From Chlorokybus atmophyticus (Eukaryota > Streptophyta > Chlorokybophyceae > Chlorokybales > Chlorokybaceae): a DNA stretch of 64,000 nucleotides. Positions 12,620 to 24,646 of this stretch are shown here, one piece after another; the stretch's first letter is position 1, and the number at the start of each line of letters is the position of its first letter. The stretch is from contig RHPI01001132.1 in assembly GCA_009103225.1 (NCBI GenBank), positions 55,651 to 119,650 of the forward strand, in the 5' to 3' direction. A model generated the notes under the pieces. The model had not been told where the DNA came from and did no database searches. It worked only from the letters and a program-made list of their open reading frames with translations. The translations under genes were made by a program, and so were the position numbers.

Positions 12620-14776
12620 CTAAGGGACCTCCAGGTTCTTATACCAATCCAGGCCCATGGGACAAACATCAACACCCTTGCGCACAGCTGGGCGAGCAAA
12701 GCAGCGACGGACGTACGCGTCCACCTTGGGGAACTGCAAATGATAAAATGTATCAGCTACAAGATTGCAAGAATCATGCTGAACCAGGGCTGGCTGATGT
12801 TGTTAGCACAAGAAACAAGTGCCTAACAGGCCAAGCACATGTTCATTAGAACTCTTGTGCCATAATGTTGTGCGTTTCACCTTGTCAAGGTCAAGTTGTT
12901 GCCGTCCTTCGTAAGCGACATCCAGGCATCTCACCCAGGGGAAGATTGCCATGTCGGCAATCGTGTACTCATCTCCTGTTATGTAATCGTTGCCCTCAAG
13001 CTGCTTTTCCAATACGCCCAACAGGCGCTTGGCTTCGTTGGTGTACCGCTCGACTGGGTAAGGGTGATCACATTTATCCTGCTCGCAACAATGCAATTGC
13101 TCCAAAACAGCGCATGAGTACTGTGCTTGCATGCCATCAGCTGCATGCTCATAAGTCAAGGCCACACCACTGCAAGTCACGTGCACAAACCTGACCCTCA
13201 CCAGCTCACCTTAGCATACTTGAAGAAGTGCCCAAACTGGCCAAACATAGGACCTGAAAAGCGCACACAAAGATGAATAACTGCAGGCTAGAGTGGTAGC
13301 GGTAGCAAAGACATGTTTGCAACTGACCAATGGATGCCATCTGGAAAAACAGCCACTGGGCAACAAACAGCTGCGCCTTCTCTGTGCTGCCGCCGAACTG
13401 CCCTGTCTTCTTCGCCAAGTACTGCAGGATGGCTCCGCTCTCCATGATCGGTACCTCCTCACCACCTGGCAGTTGCAAGGCATGTTCAGTGCCGTGCGCA
13501 TTATATTCTACTGCCACCAAGAAGCAAGCTCCACATGGTTCTGACCTGGACCGTTTGGGTCCACAATGGCAGGAATCTGCTTGCGCACAACAGCATGTTG
13601 GGATAAGTAAGCCAGCTGTGCCAATACATGACCATAACTCGCCTGCAACGCTGGTACCTTTGAGTTGGGGTTGATGGCAATGAACTCGGGAGTGAACTGG
13701 TCGTTCTTGAATATATCAACCATATGCGCGTCATAAGGCAGGCCCATCTCCTCCAGGGCAATGCTCACCTGCCATGCATTGGCTGCGTTGTGAATTCCTG
13801 CAATTTCTCAGCAACAACCAAGCCACAAGCGTGATGTCTGAAGCGGATCCACAGGTGCTGTTTTTGATAAAGCTCGCCCCAACCTGTGTTGTGCACCACC
13901 AAATGTTGTATAATGTATCATGCGTGTCGGGTAAAACAACCACTCAATTGAAAAACTAAATGGTACCACGCATGCATGATTTGTGAACGACACTTGCAAG
14001 AACAGCACTTCCGGGCATGTGCACTCAATGACAAGACACTTCCAATAGAGAATTTCAGTTTCTGTTGTTGACGCTTTCTTAGCTGGTGTATACCTCCTCA
14101 GTGTGCTTCAGACCTCAGTCCAACATACCAGCGACAAACAGTTGGACACCATCAAGACTGGCATGAGCTGTACACAATACTTCAAGTGTCGTACGACATT
14201 CATAAAAGGTTGTGTTTAACATGGATGCATGCGTCATGATCGACGCTAGCATGAACAGCACCACAACACCGTGCATGCGCACAGACATTACCTAGACATG
14301 TTCAACAACCTCAAGGGAGTACAGTTGCTGTGACTCATGCTGCAGCTTGTGTGCACCTGTTTTGTCTCAGGAGACTAAACCGCCCAGTTCAACATGCCAG
14401 CAACAAACAGCTGCCATGCGCCCAAAACCGGTGCATAGCCCACCAGACTGTGGGTGCGAGTGACCCAGAAACGCATGCAAGCAAGGAGCACGAGAATGTA
14501 GTAGTCGTCGCACACATGCAGACAGCAGTTGACGCAAGACGGCAGACAGGCTTTCACCTTCGCGCCGTTGGGCGTGTTGGCGGAGTACAGCTGGATCTTC
14601 TTGTCGGTGGCCATGGCGAAAACAGCAAGCCGCCCTGCGCAGCGACGAAACGCCTTTTCTCTAACGTTGCTAAGCTTAGCAGGCGGCGGCTGCGGTAAGA
14701 ACACGAGCAACCTGGTGCCACGTGGCACACCACCGCCGCAGCGCACTGCCAAGCTGGCAAGCATGGCTACCTTCAT
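12620..14776 (-). CDS. Glutathione S-transferase-like protein of the YfcG/YghU type with N-terminal presequence
   Basis: Seven exons (14776-14558, 13768-13658, 13576-13546, 13465-13328, 13253-13210, 13078-12881, 12733-12620) join to 284 residues. The thioredoxin-fold half starts KKIQLYSANTPNGAKV and continues with FTPEFIAINPNSKIPAIVD, a disordered PNGPGGEEVP insert and MESGAILQYLAKKTG. This is typical of the bacterial YfcG/YghU (Nu-class-like) disulfide-bond reductases, in which an Asn or Thr near the N-terminus replaces the catalytic Cys or Ser. The alpha-helical half has YITGDEYTIADMAIFPWV. An N-terminal extension of about 54 residues, basic and with few acidic residues, precedes the fold and looks like an organelle targeting peptide. 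A second in-frame ATG (MATDKK) could give a cytosolic form. Exon 3 is only 31 bp. The gene shares a 375-bp divergent spacer with the SLC35F6-like gene. Confidence 0.9.
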
Positions 14777-15151
14777 CCAGTGCCTTAATGTCCAAATAAG
14801 GGGCAGTTAAGGCACTGAATGTGGTCGTTGAGCGCTGCATTCAGTGTCTTAATGGGCTCCAAGTCAGCTGCTGACTCGGAGTCACATTGATTCTAAACTC
14901 ACCACCTTTCAGAAAGGTGTTACAGTGTCGAAAGAATCTTTTTCGGAAAATTCAACGCGCTTATTCGGCATGCGGCAGCTCTAAACCGCAGACAGTTTAG
15001 ACTAAGCGAGAGCGAGCAGGTGCTGTGTCGTCGTCGTCGACGCTGGCGGCGGCGGCGGTGACAAATGCCAGATTGCAGAAGATATTATGAGCTCTTCATA
15101 CTCTAGCTGCTTAGCAAGTGTGGTGTAAGGTGGTCAGAATTCTGTTGTATA
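14777..15151. promoter_or_regulatory. Divergent promoter spacer between GST-like and SLC35F6-like genes
   Basis: This spacer separates two start codons pointing away from each other. It contains the motif AGTGCCTTAATG and inverted partners of it (TTAAGGCACTGAATG, CATTCAGTGTCTTAATG) between 14791 and 14853, which could be regulatory or a small decayed repeat. No TATA box is clear. A (CGG)n/(CGT)n run lies at 15028-15058. Confidence 0.4.
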
Positions 15152-18143
15152 ATGGAGGACTCTGCGGAAGGCGTCAGGCAGCCTCTGCTTCCGCCGCCGT
15201 CGGCAGCGCCGGCTGCGCCTTCTCAGGTGGGAGATGTTGTCAACAACATGCGCACTGTCACTTGAAAAAGATGAAGCGTTGCGATATTAAGAAAGTGCAT
15301 GTCCAATCAAGCCTCGTATCTGCTGCTGCAAGTAGCCATGCATTGCCATAAAGGCAGGCATGCAAACAAGAATGGGACTGCCAAGGCCATGTTATGGATA
15401 TTGAGTAGGAAAAATTCAATCAGCCAAGACTTTCAGCATGATCTGACTCTCACAGTATCCAGAAAACATCGCACATGTTGCATGAATGCAGCAGCATGCA
15501 CAGAGCACGTGTTCCTGACAACATGCAGCTTGTGCGGTAAAGTGCAGCGAACGCAAACACTGAACAAGCAAATGCTGTTGTCTGCCAGGCGCACGGGACA
15601 CGTCCCAATGCCAGGGTGGTAGTGTTTGCGGTGTTGATGTTGGTTACCGGCACGACAAACACCATAGGTAAGCGCTCGCACCGTAACACCAACCTTGCCT
15701 GACTTTGAGAGTGTCGTTGTCACTGCCTCGTTTAGGCATCATGGTTGCAACTGCCAGCCATGATGATCGCACATGCACTTGGTGCACATGGTAACAGTCA
15801 AGCTTGAAATATGAAAAAGCGACAAGCATTGGGTCAGTGAGAAGTCCTTGTAACGTTCCTGTAAGTCGCTAACATTTGCGTCTGCAGCTTTGAAGTTTCA
15901 GGACCGCACAGTGGTTGGTCAGGCACCCGATGGCTCTCTGTTGTATTTCCAGCACCCGGGCTTCCAGACTGCTTGCATGTTCTTAGGAGAGGCGTTATGT
16001 CTAGTTGCATACATAGTTCATAAAGGGCTAAAACGACGGTACCAATCTAAGCCCCAACAGTCGCGTCCCGCAAACACGCTCCCCAAAGTACGTGCTCTAT
16101 CGCTGATATGTTTCTCTTTGGTTGTTTGTGTGAAGGGATGTGCGAGTCATGGAGGATCTGTTGTGCAGGTGCTGACATTTGCACTGCCAACCATATGCGA
16201 CGCAAGTGCTACAACTCTCATGAACGTCGGCTTGTTCTTCGTATCCATGCTAGTGTTATGCGCCTTGCAGTGCTCAGTGTACGAACCTGCAAGCCTTAAC
16301 CCCATTAACAGACATATGCCAGTGTGTATCAGATGCTTCGCGGCACGCTCGTCTTGTTCACAGGTAACTGCGTCTTAGATGGGTCTCTGCAGACCGCAGG
16401 CTAATGGGAGTGTTGTAACAGGTTTCTGGACTGTGACGCTACTTCACCGGCATCTAAGACCGCATCACTGGACGGGCATTGCACTTGTTACGACAGGTGG
16501 TTTGCATGAGTGCACACATGGAGCAAGAGGAAAATCTTGCGACTGTACTGACAGCGCTGTGTGGTCACTTTGCAGGTGCAGCCGTTGTTGGTGCTGCAAG
16601 TCTTCTAGCATCAAGGGAGGTGCCACCTGTTCCGTCGCACAATCACAACCAGTACGTTTATAACTACTGCATGCTTTAAGAGTGTTCATGTCTTGTTTAC
16701 GTTGTGCCTTGCACTTGCACTTGCCTTGCACTTGCACTTGCAAGCAGGCAAGTGGCTTCTGGTTGCCTTCATCGCCTTCTTGTGGCTGTGCACGTACTTT
16801 CATACTGAAGGGACACTGCTTGTCTGACATTCTGTCAATCTCAACAGAGTATTGAGCGTTCCTTCTCCCCAGACTGCAGCTCTACTGGGAAACCTGTTTG
16901 TTGTGATGGCACAGGCGCTTGGTGGTTTGCAAGTGGTGCTGGAAGAGAAGTTTCTTGCCAAGTACCATGTGAGAGCACTGTTCGAAATTTGCCGGCAGAC
17001 CCACCATATTGCTGTCTGCGGCTAGCAAGAGTAAGCATGTGCGTGCACTGATACACAGGTACCTTCAATGCAAGCAGTTGGCATCGAGGGCTTCTGGGGA
17101 GTACTCATCAGCCTTATAGCGCTTCCCATCCTGTACTTTGTCCGAGGTCGGTTGCATGAAGAAACACATGTTTGTTGACTCGGCACAGTACAGCCAATGG
17201 TACCAAGCAACACAATGCAGCAGTCTCATGGAGAGTTGTGTGCAGGTCAGGACCAAGGCTCATTGGAGTCCTTTCCTGAAGCTTTGCGGCAAGTGTATGC
17301 TTCCAGGAGGTTGCAGGTCGCAGTTCCTTTAAGCATCATATCAGTGGCCTTCTTCAACTACTTTGGCATCTCTGTAACAAAGTCCTTGTCTGGAGCAGCA
17401 AGGGCCACCATTGATGCTTGCAGGTACAGCGCTTGTCATTGCGTGAACTTGAACATCAATACGCCTGAGGTCGTGCATGCGCCTGCGACTGCGAACCACC
17501 TGGTCGTCTTCTTTGTTGCAGTGACTGCAGCAAGTACATAGATGCCCCTCATATTTTTTCTGACGCAATTTGTCGGCGTGCCTTAGGTGCCATGTGCATT
17601 GCCCCTTGCATGTTGCAACTTTGTGGTTTTGTGCATTCTAGGACTTTGTTTATTTGGATGACCGCTTTGGCTATTGGCTGGGAGATGTTTCACGGACTTC
17701 AGGTGGTGGGGTTTGCAATACTCCTCTTGGGTACCTTGCTATACAACGAGGTATGACAGGCGCAAAATCGCGCTGAAGTACCATTCTCGTTACCATTCAG
17801 CACAACATACCTGATGCCAGGCAAATCACTGCAAGGTTGTTGACTCTGTGTTGACAGATTGTCAAACCCCCTGTGTTTGACTACGCTGTACCCCCTGGAC
17901 ATGAACCAGAGGAGTACGCTGAGCCGCTGATTGTAGAGGAGGAGCACACTGCAACTTATGTGGCAGGTAAGACCAACAGCAAGCGCATGCCAGCAGTCAT
18001 ACTCACCACTAATCAGAAATGTACATGCGCATCCCACTAGTAGTTGAACTGTTACAGTCATGGGTTATTGCTGTATTGTAAGCAAGAAGGGTGAAAAGTT
18101 ACTCGTGGCTGAAGAAATGTTTTCCTTTGCAGGACATGTATAA
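15152..18143 (+). CDS. SLC35F6-like membrane transporter (drug/metabolite transporter superfamily)
   Basis: Thirteen exons join to 414 residues: 15152-15226, 15589-15667, 15888-16087, 16169-16240, 16312-16363, 16422-16496, 16576-16651, 16848-16968, 17059-17146, 17246-17423, 17642-17750, 17858-17966 and 18133-18143. The order of motifs follows human SLC35F6/ANT2BP: VFAVLMLVTGTTNT (first membrane helix), FQHPGFQTACMFLGEALC, PTICDASATTLMNVGLFF, YASVYQMLRGTLVLFTG, HHWTGIALVTTG, MAQALGGLQVVLEEKF, MQAVGIEGFWGVL and FNYFGISVTKSLSGAAR. About ten membrane helices are expected. The human protein is reported in lysosome or mitochondrion, and the substrate is not established. The N-terminus (MEDSAEGVRQPLLPPPS) resembles a dileucine-bearing sorting tail. 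The last exon adds only three codons (the split Gly, His, Val). All introns are GT-AG. Confidence 0.92.
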
Positions 18144-19199
18144 CAGCATTGTTGGAGTGGCAGTGCGACTGCCATTTGTACATACTGTACAGTCACCACC
18201 TGCAGCTTGGTGCGATGCAGCACCACGGCCAGCAGCATAGTATCACCCTGCATAAGGCACGCATTGTTGCCACCAACCACACATAGAATCATGCACGGAG
18301 TTGACACGCGTGTATGCATAGTGTGTTGTTTGCCGCTATTTGCATTAATGGTGCATCAGTGCCACCGCAAGGGTTAGCCGGACTAAGCACTTGGGCAACT
18401 TGTGTCCATTTGGCACACTTGCTCTGCGGAACTCAGCAGGCTGGACATATAGTGTGCCTGATTGTTGTACATACAACGTGGTGTATGAAGGCGCATGCAA
18501 CTAGCATGCAATAAGTGTGATTAGCACACAGCATGCATGCAGCCAGCGTCAAGTAGTTCACCACCGCTGACCTACTCTACATTCACTACCGCTACTCCTA
18601 ACATAACCACTTTGTTAGGCATGCAAGCATGCCTAACGCAGTGGTTGTGTTAGGAGTAGCCATAATCCGCAATTACCTGCACCATTCAGCTGTGTATAAG
18701 TATATATAGAGGTGAGAAGTTGCACTCAGCGGTTGTCACTGGTCATACAAATAGTTGTTAGGACTTGGAAGGTTGCCCACTGCACGTGTTATCGGTTTTC
18801 CCAACAGCTGCTAAAACTGCTACCACACAGTCTAGCAGTGTCTCGGTAGGAATCAGCCACAGGTAATATATGCTCTCAGCTTATCACCTGGCAGAAGCTA
18901 TAACACATGGGCAAATTGAGGCACAGTACGTCCATCATGTTGTTATTACCGGCTAAATACAGCAAAAACGACCAAATCTATGTATACAATGCCACCCTCC
19001 CTACACGCCGGATGGCGCACTGCTCGAGTCCATGTGTTGATGCCAAACCTGATGTTACCACCGCACATGCAACCCGCAGTGGCGCCACTCGACAACTATA
19101 GTACATCAGAGACACGCACTTGGGCCCAGCACCCCGCAAAATGCGGGCCCACAGTACTTACAACACTACCACACATACCCACACCACTCTCCCTTGCAT
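18144..19199. other. Convergent intergenic region
   Basis: This is the 3' side of the transporter and of the carotene hydroxylase. It is low in coding signal. It contains the foldback at 18591-18660 and an AT-rich stretch (TATAAGTATATATAGA) near 18697. Nothing else is supported. Confidence 0.5.
18591..18660. repeat. 70-bp foldback (inverted repeat)
   Basis: Outer arms 18591-18610 and 18641-18660 are inverted copies differing at one base. Inner arms GTTAGGCATGC and GCATGCCTAAC are perfect and separated by two bases. The whole 70 bp can fold into one near-continuous stem. It may be a short MITE or an excised-element footprint. Confidence 0.75.
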
Positions 19200-21010
19200 T
19201 CAAGACCTTTGTCGTTGCATGGCCGCCACCATGGCGTCGAGCTCCGCCTTTGCCCCGACGGCTTCGATCTCCTGCGGTCCAAGGAATAGTCCCCACGGGT
19301 GTCCGTCGTACTTGTCGGCGTGGTGCATCTGGTGCGCCGCCGCCACACGCTGCAGGTACGGCCACGACGACAACGAGCGACCGACGGGGAAGCGACGGTG
19401 GACCAACCCGTCGTGGATGAAGACGTACGACATGCCGTACGCCGTGATGCCAAGGCCCTGGACTTGGAACGTGGGTGTAAGGTGTTTGAAGGCTTTGTGT
19501 GGACAGCATTGTTGCGTGAGCGTGGCATAGTAAGTGGTATATGCACGCATACTGCATTGACAGAACAGTGACAGCACGTGGTCTACATGCATGTGCGTGC
19601 GTGCGTGCGTGTGTGTGCATGCGTGGCACATAGACATATGTGGATGCACGAACTCGCATACGCATACACATACACACGCACGCACCCACGCGCCAATCTG
19701 CCNNNNNNNNNNNNNNNNNNNNNNNNNNNNNNNNNNNNNNNNNNNNNNNNNNNNNNNNNNNNNNNNNNNNNNNNNNNNNNNNNNNNNNNNNNNNNNNNNN
19801 NNNNNNNNNNNNNNNNNNNNNNNNNNNNNNNNNNNNNNNNNNNNNNNNNNNNNNNNNNNNNNNNNNNNNNNNNNNNNNNNNNNNNNNNNNNNNNNNNNNN
19901 NNNNNNNNNNNNNNNNNNNNNNNNNNNNNNNNNNNNNNNNNNNNNNNNNNNNNNNNNNNNNNNNNNNNNNNNNNNNNNNNNNNNNNNNNNNNNNNNNNNN
20001 NNNNNNNNNNNNNNNNNNNNNNNNNNNNNNNNNNNNNNNNNNNNCTCTCCCCCCCTCGCCTGTGTGCGCGTGTGCTTACATGAACAAGGGGTACAACCGT
20101 GTACGTGCACAAGAACTGTGATGCTCTGCAAGGCCATGGACTGTACACTGTCAGTATCACGCACCGATCCAAAGCAGATGCTGCCGAGGAGACCCGACTT
20201 GTACACGCCAAAGGCCGTGAGCGCCATCGCAGGCACCGCGTTGATGACAGCGAGCCAGTCTCCCGACTGGAACGGCCCCCCGCGCGGGAAATGATGACCC
20301 TGCACAATGCGTGTGATGAGACCGATGTTGTTGGCTGTGTGTGCAGTATAGAAACACCTGCAGCTGCATGCGAGCACGCGCGCGCAGACACGTACACACA
20401 TATGCATGCATTCACAAACGCAATCGCACATACACCCGCACACACGCACACGCACAATCATGCATGCACCCGCACGCACAGGTGTTGGCGCACACGCACG
20501 CAAGCAAATTTTCACGGACAAGAGTCCTCACCTCGTGCAAGAACCAGAAGACCGTGTGGTACACGAACTTGTGGGCGTAACGGGCAAAGTACTCCATCCC
20601 CATCTATGCGACAGAACGCTGTCACTTCTTTGCTTTTCCGCTTTGCAATGACAAAGCATCCACTGAGTTTTACACTCACCATCACGCTAGCAGCGAAGAC
20701 AAACGTCACCGCCATCTCCAAGTAGACAGGCTTTTCTGTCTGCGAGGCAAGCACATCGTTGTGACAAACAGCCAACACCACCAACAAGCATTATGTACAC
20801 ATGCACCACACACTTTGTGGGAGAAGCGATTGGCGACTGATGCTGCGATTGACACAACCAGGGCGGAGCTTCCGAGGATGGCTCCCAGCTGATAGGCACG
20901 CTGATGCATGCGCCTCCTCTCCGCTCTGGTCTTGAAAACATTGTGTTCAGGACTGCTTCTGCGAATAACCACTTCCCGAACTTCAGCGTAGAATGCGAGA
21001 GAGCAGCCAT
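19200..21010 (-). CDS. BCH: Non-heme di-iron beta-carotene hydroxylase (5' end unresolved)
   Basis: This plastid enzyme hydroxylates the beta-ionone rings of carotenes to make zeaxanthin. Exons on the minus strand are a first recognisable one ending at 20814 (start near 21000), then 20739-20680, 20603-20532, 20299-20165 and 19457-19200. All four histidine boxes are present: HKFVYH, HEGHH (split exactly across an intron), HDGLVH and HQMHH. Family blocks include EMAVTFVFAASVM, INAVPAMALTAFG, CFGSGLGITAYGMSYVF and HADKYDGHPWGLFLGPQE. The N-terminal conserved segment is AERRRMHQRAYQLGAILGSS. The upstream exon with the expected transit peptide probably lies at about 21015-21330, where one minus frame reads SIKLPVAAAAVAAARKGRSS, but I could not fix its splice site. 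The 342-N gap lies inside the last intron, so no coding sequence is lost. The gene is divergent from the trihelix-like gene. Confidence 0.92.
19703..20044. other. Assembly gap (342 N) within the carotene hydroxylase intron
   Basis: An unsequenced run flanked on both sides by CA/TG-rich simple sequence. It falls between two carotene hydroxylase exons that join in frame, so it is intronic. The true length is unknown. Confidence 0.97.
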
Positions 21011-21527
21011 TGGCTTATTGTAATTGTGTGTAAGTCAGATCAGAGTGTGTGCACAGGTGCATGCCACACACAGCCACTGATGAGAAGGCGGCATTGTGTC
21101 GACGTCTGCTGACTTGTCCTTGGACGTGCTTGTGATGTACATGGAGGCACCGCTCTGCATGCTTGACCTCCCTTTTCTCGCCGCCGCTACCGCCGCCGCC
21201 GCCACTGGCAACTTGATCGATCTCCTGCGCGCTATCCACACCAATAAGTGTCACCAACGCCGACAGTATCCCGAGATTGCGCCGACATAGACACGATCTG
21301 GCTGTAATCTGGCCGTTGATGAGTGCCAAAGCGCACTGTCGACGTCGACGCTTACGCGATGACGTCCTGTAAACTCCTTAGCCGTTTACCTGTTTGCCAC
21401 TTTAGCCGTGGTATCAGGCCAAACTAACCGGCGTTGCGGGCCAGGCCGGGCTGGGGCGAGCTTGGGCCAGGCCTGGCCTGGTCGGCGGGGCGGGGGAAGG
21501 AGGGAGATTGCTGGCGTTGGCGCTGGC

Positions 21528-24500
21528 ATGGACGACACCAGCGACGGCATAGTCCACGACCCCGCTGCTGCCGCCGCAGCGGAGGCGGCGGCGGCGGCGG
21601 CGGCAGCCCAGGCGGCGGTCGAGGTGGCGGCGGCTGGAGGAGTGCCTGACGGAGGCGGCGGTGCGCACAATCCGTGGGGAGCGGAGTTGGGAGAGGGCTC
21701 AGAGTCTGAGTCGGACGGCGACGGCCATGCCGCCGCCGCCGCCTCGCACAGGGGCGGAGTAGGGCTCGGTGGAGGAGGCGGCGGCAGCGGCGTTGGAGGA
21801 GGCCCAGGAGGAGTAGGCGGCTCCATCCAGGGCGGCCTGCATGGCGTTGGGGGAAATGGAGCTGGGGTAGGCGGGGGCGGAGGAGGAGGAGGAGGAGGAG
21901 GCACCGTCAGTGGCGGCGACGACGCCATCACGGACGGGGAGAAGCACACCCTCATCGGCCTCTGGGGCGACGCTTTAGAGAAGCATGGACACGTGCTCAG
22001 GCGACACTGGATTGACATTGCTGCCAGGTTGAGCGACCATGTGCTTGCGTGTGGGTGCATGTGCATGAGTGTGGGCAAGCTTGCTTATGCGTGTCTGTGC
22101 ATAAGTGCGTGCATGTTTGATTAGTGATGTGAAATGTACATGCCCACATGCGCTCGCTCTGCACGCATTTGTGCTTGCGTGAAGCTTAACTCACATTGAC
22201 TGTCAATTTTGTCATGCAGCTAACTTAGAGTTTACCAGGGACGCTGTTTATAGCGCTGTATGTAGCTGTAGTTTTGCGCATTGCAAGTGCTGATTACTGT
22301 GCAAGGAGTACAATAGTATGCCAGCTTGCATGCACGATGTGAACATGCAAGCATCCGCGGTTGCGTATCCTAGTGCGCACACATATCAAGACACCTTTTT
22401 CGTGCACATGCGACGTCATTTGCAACTTGGCCGGGCTTTACTGTCTAATCTGTCCTTGCACACAACATGTGCACAAACCAACATCACACCCTCTCAGGCT
22501 TCACGAGCTTCACCCTTCTCTCCCCCCGCGCGACCCCCGCAAGCTCCGCCGCCTCCTCTCCAACCTCATGCGCACGTACGCCAACCACAAGCTGGGCCGT
22601 CTGAAGAAGTCCCGCCCTTCTGGTCAAACGACAGCCACACACACAACATCCACCCTAACACCCACACCCTACTCCTCCTCTTCGTCGCCCGGCGTGCACC
22701 ATCGCAATACGCCCGCGACGTCGTGGCCGTTCTTTGAAGCGTTGGATGGGATACTGAGGACGAGGCCGGAGTATAGCGCGGCGGGCGTGGGAGGTGTGGG
22801 GGTGGGTTTGGGTGGGGGTGGGGGTGGGGGTGGGGATGGTGTGGGCAGTGGGAGTGGAGATGAACAGATGGCCGTGCATCAACAGCAGCAGTCTGGAGGA
22901 GATGAGCACCCGGAAGGCATGGAGATGGAGGGTAGGGTTTTTTTGCGATGTGTGTGAGCATGCGCGCGTGTGCGTAGGAAGGTGTTCGTGCGTGTATGCG
23001 CGTACGCATGTCTGTGTTTGAGCACACCGGTACCTGCTCTGTTTTAGCAACTCATGCCATGTGTGTTACATGTGACAATGCTTTCTTAGTCAGGAGTTGA
23101 GTTGATGCTAGTAAAAGCAAAGCAAACAGAAGAGGACCAGGACTCGGTGTTGGTGGCTCAAATCGGGGGGATTGTGCATGTGTTCATGTGGTTGTGGTTG
23201 TTGGCAGGCCGGCAGCAGCGCAAGCGGAAGGCAGTGGCCGCACCAGCAGCGTCAGTTGGCGCGCTGCAGAGCCAGCTTCATCACCAGCATCAGATCGTGG
23301 TGACCGCGCAGCCGAGTGCGCAGATAGCAGTCATGCCTTCAATGGCGGCCACGCCACCAATGGGTAATCGACGTGCTGTCTGCATCCAACATGGCCCTTG
23401 ATGTTTACCTCTCACGTCTGCACTATGCATGCATGCGTGTGATGGCATGCATGTATGCATCTACTCGCGCACGTAACCAGTTAATTTTTATGTTTGCATG
23501 TGTGCGTGCGTGTCTGTGTGCCCCTGCATGTGTGCGCACGTGCATGCATACATGAGTGTGCGCACACATACGCAATGCACACATGCATGCATGCGCTCAG
23601 CCAGAGAGTGATTGTGTCTACGTGCGCACTTGGTGGGCTTATGTACATGAACGCAGTCACAGAGCCAATGTGTGTATCTCTGCAGCAACAGGCAATGGCA
23701 TGTCCCCCCCACTTCAGCAGCACCATCAGTCTCCTGCACCGCCATCGGTATCTGCCGGTCGAGTCGGCGAGCTCAAGAAGGGCGAATGGAAGGTGTGACC
23801 CAAAGCCCGGGGCATGCAGAGCACAAAGTGGCTGATGTGTGTTGACCATTCCTGTTGTGATCATGCGCAGGCGCGGTCGGGGCTGGACTCGGTAAAGGAC
23901 TGCATGTGCGTTTGGGCGCGAACAAAACCGTACAGGGACATGGACCACCTGGTCTCCATGGACTTTGTCGGTGAGCCACATGATGGATGTGTGAAGCAGG
24001 GTTTTGTTACCAATGTGTTTAATGTGGCTTACTACTGCCACAGGTATCCACCCATTGAGTAGGGCCGGTGACATGACGGTGCGAGGGGGAAGGGGCATGC
24101 GCGCGTACATTCAGCAGTGGCACAACGCACTCGTACCCTTTTACATCTCGTAAGCAGCAAGCTGACTCGCAGCAACTTTTGGGTTTGCAGACACACGTGC
24201 GCACGCTCTCATACGTGTCACAGGTATGAGGTGCGTGATGGTCCGCTGTCGAACCAGGCGACGTCTCTGTGGACTGTGCGCGGGCGCGTGGCGGGTGAGT
24301 TTGCGGGCGCGCGGCCACCGCCCTCGCCAGATACGTGGCTGCTCTTCTCGGGCACCACCGTATACTCCTGGAACGCTCAGGTATAGACACACCTTGTGTT
24401 CTCTATCAGTCTTATGTGTATCAAGTGAAGTGTAGTCCTCAATATTGTAGTAGTATTTTATGTACCCAATCTGCGTGAGTGTACCTTATGTTTGCATATT

Positions 24501-24646
24501 TTACACCAAACGGTCGTGTCTCAAAGATTTGTGTCTGCTGGCAGGGTTTGATTTGTGCTGCGGAGGCTATGTTTGACGGGGATGCGGTGCTGAAGCAGAT
24601 GGAGGGGAAAGTGAGGCATCCGAGGCTGTTCACCGAAGGGGAATGA
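21528..24646 (+). CDS. Trihelix (Myb/SANT-like) DNA-binding protein with an uncharacterised C-terminal domain
   Basis: Eight exons (21528-22027, 22498-22931, 23208-23363, 23686-23792, 23871-23970, 24044-24149, 24224-24380, 24545-24646) join to 553 residues. The first about 130 residues are low-complexity Ala- then Gly-rich with an acidic Ser patch (EGSESESDGDG). A trihelix/Myb_DNA-bind_4-like segment follows (about 137-245), with HTLIGLWGDALEKHG, WIDIAARLHELHP, a basic helix (RKLRRLLSNLMRTYANHK) and SWPFFEALDGILRTRPEYS. The middle is Gln/Pro-rich with a basic QRKRKA patch that could be a nuclear localisation signal. The last about 150 residues (MRAYIQQWHNALVPFY, SNQATSLWTVRGRV, TWLLFSGTTVYSWNAQG) form a second globular domain that I do not recognise. 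It probably acts as a nuclear transcription factor. The ATG was chosen as the first in the long open first exon. Confidence 0.75.

Noticed and set aside
19096-20521. Long frames of 312-453 codons on the minus strand and 147-238 on the plus
   Set aside because: They run through the N gap. The real content is the spliced carotene hydroxylase.
21386-22078. 230-codon proline-rich frame antisense to the trihelix-like gene
   Set aside because: Mirror image of the Gly/Ala-rich first exon. The plus frame has the ATG, splice sites and a recognisable downstream domain.
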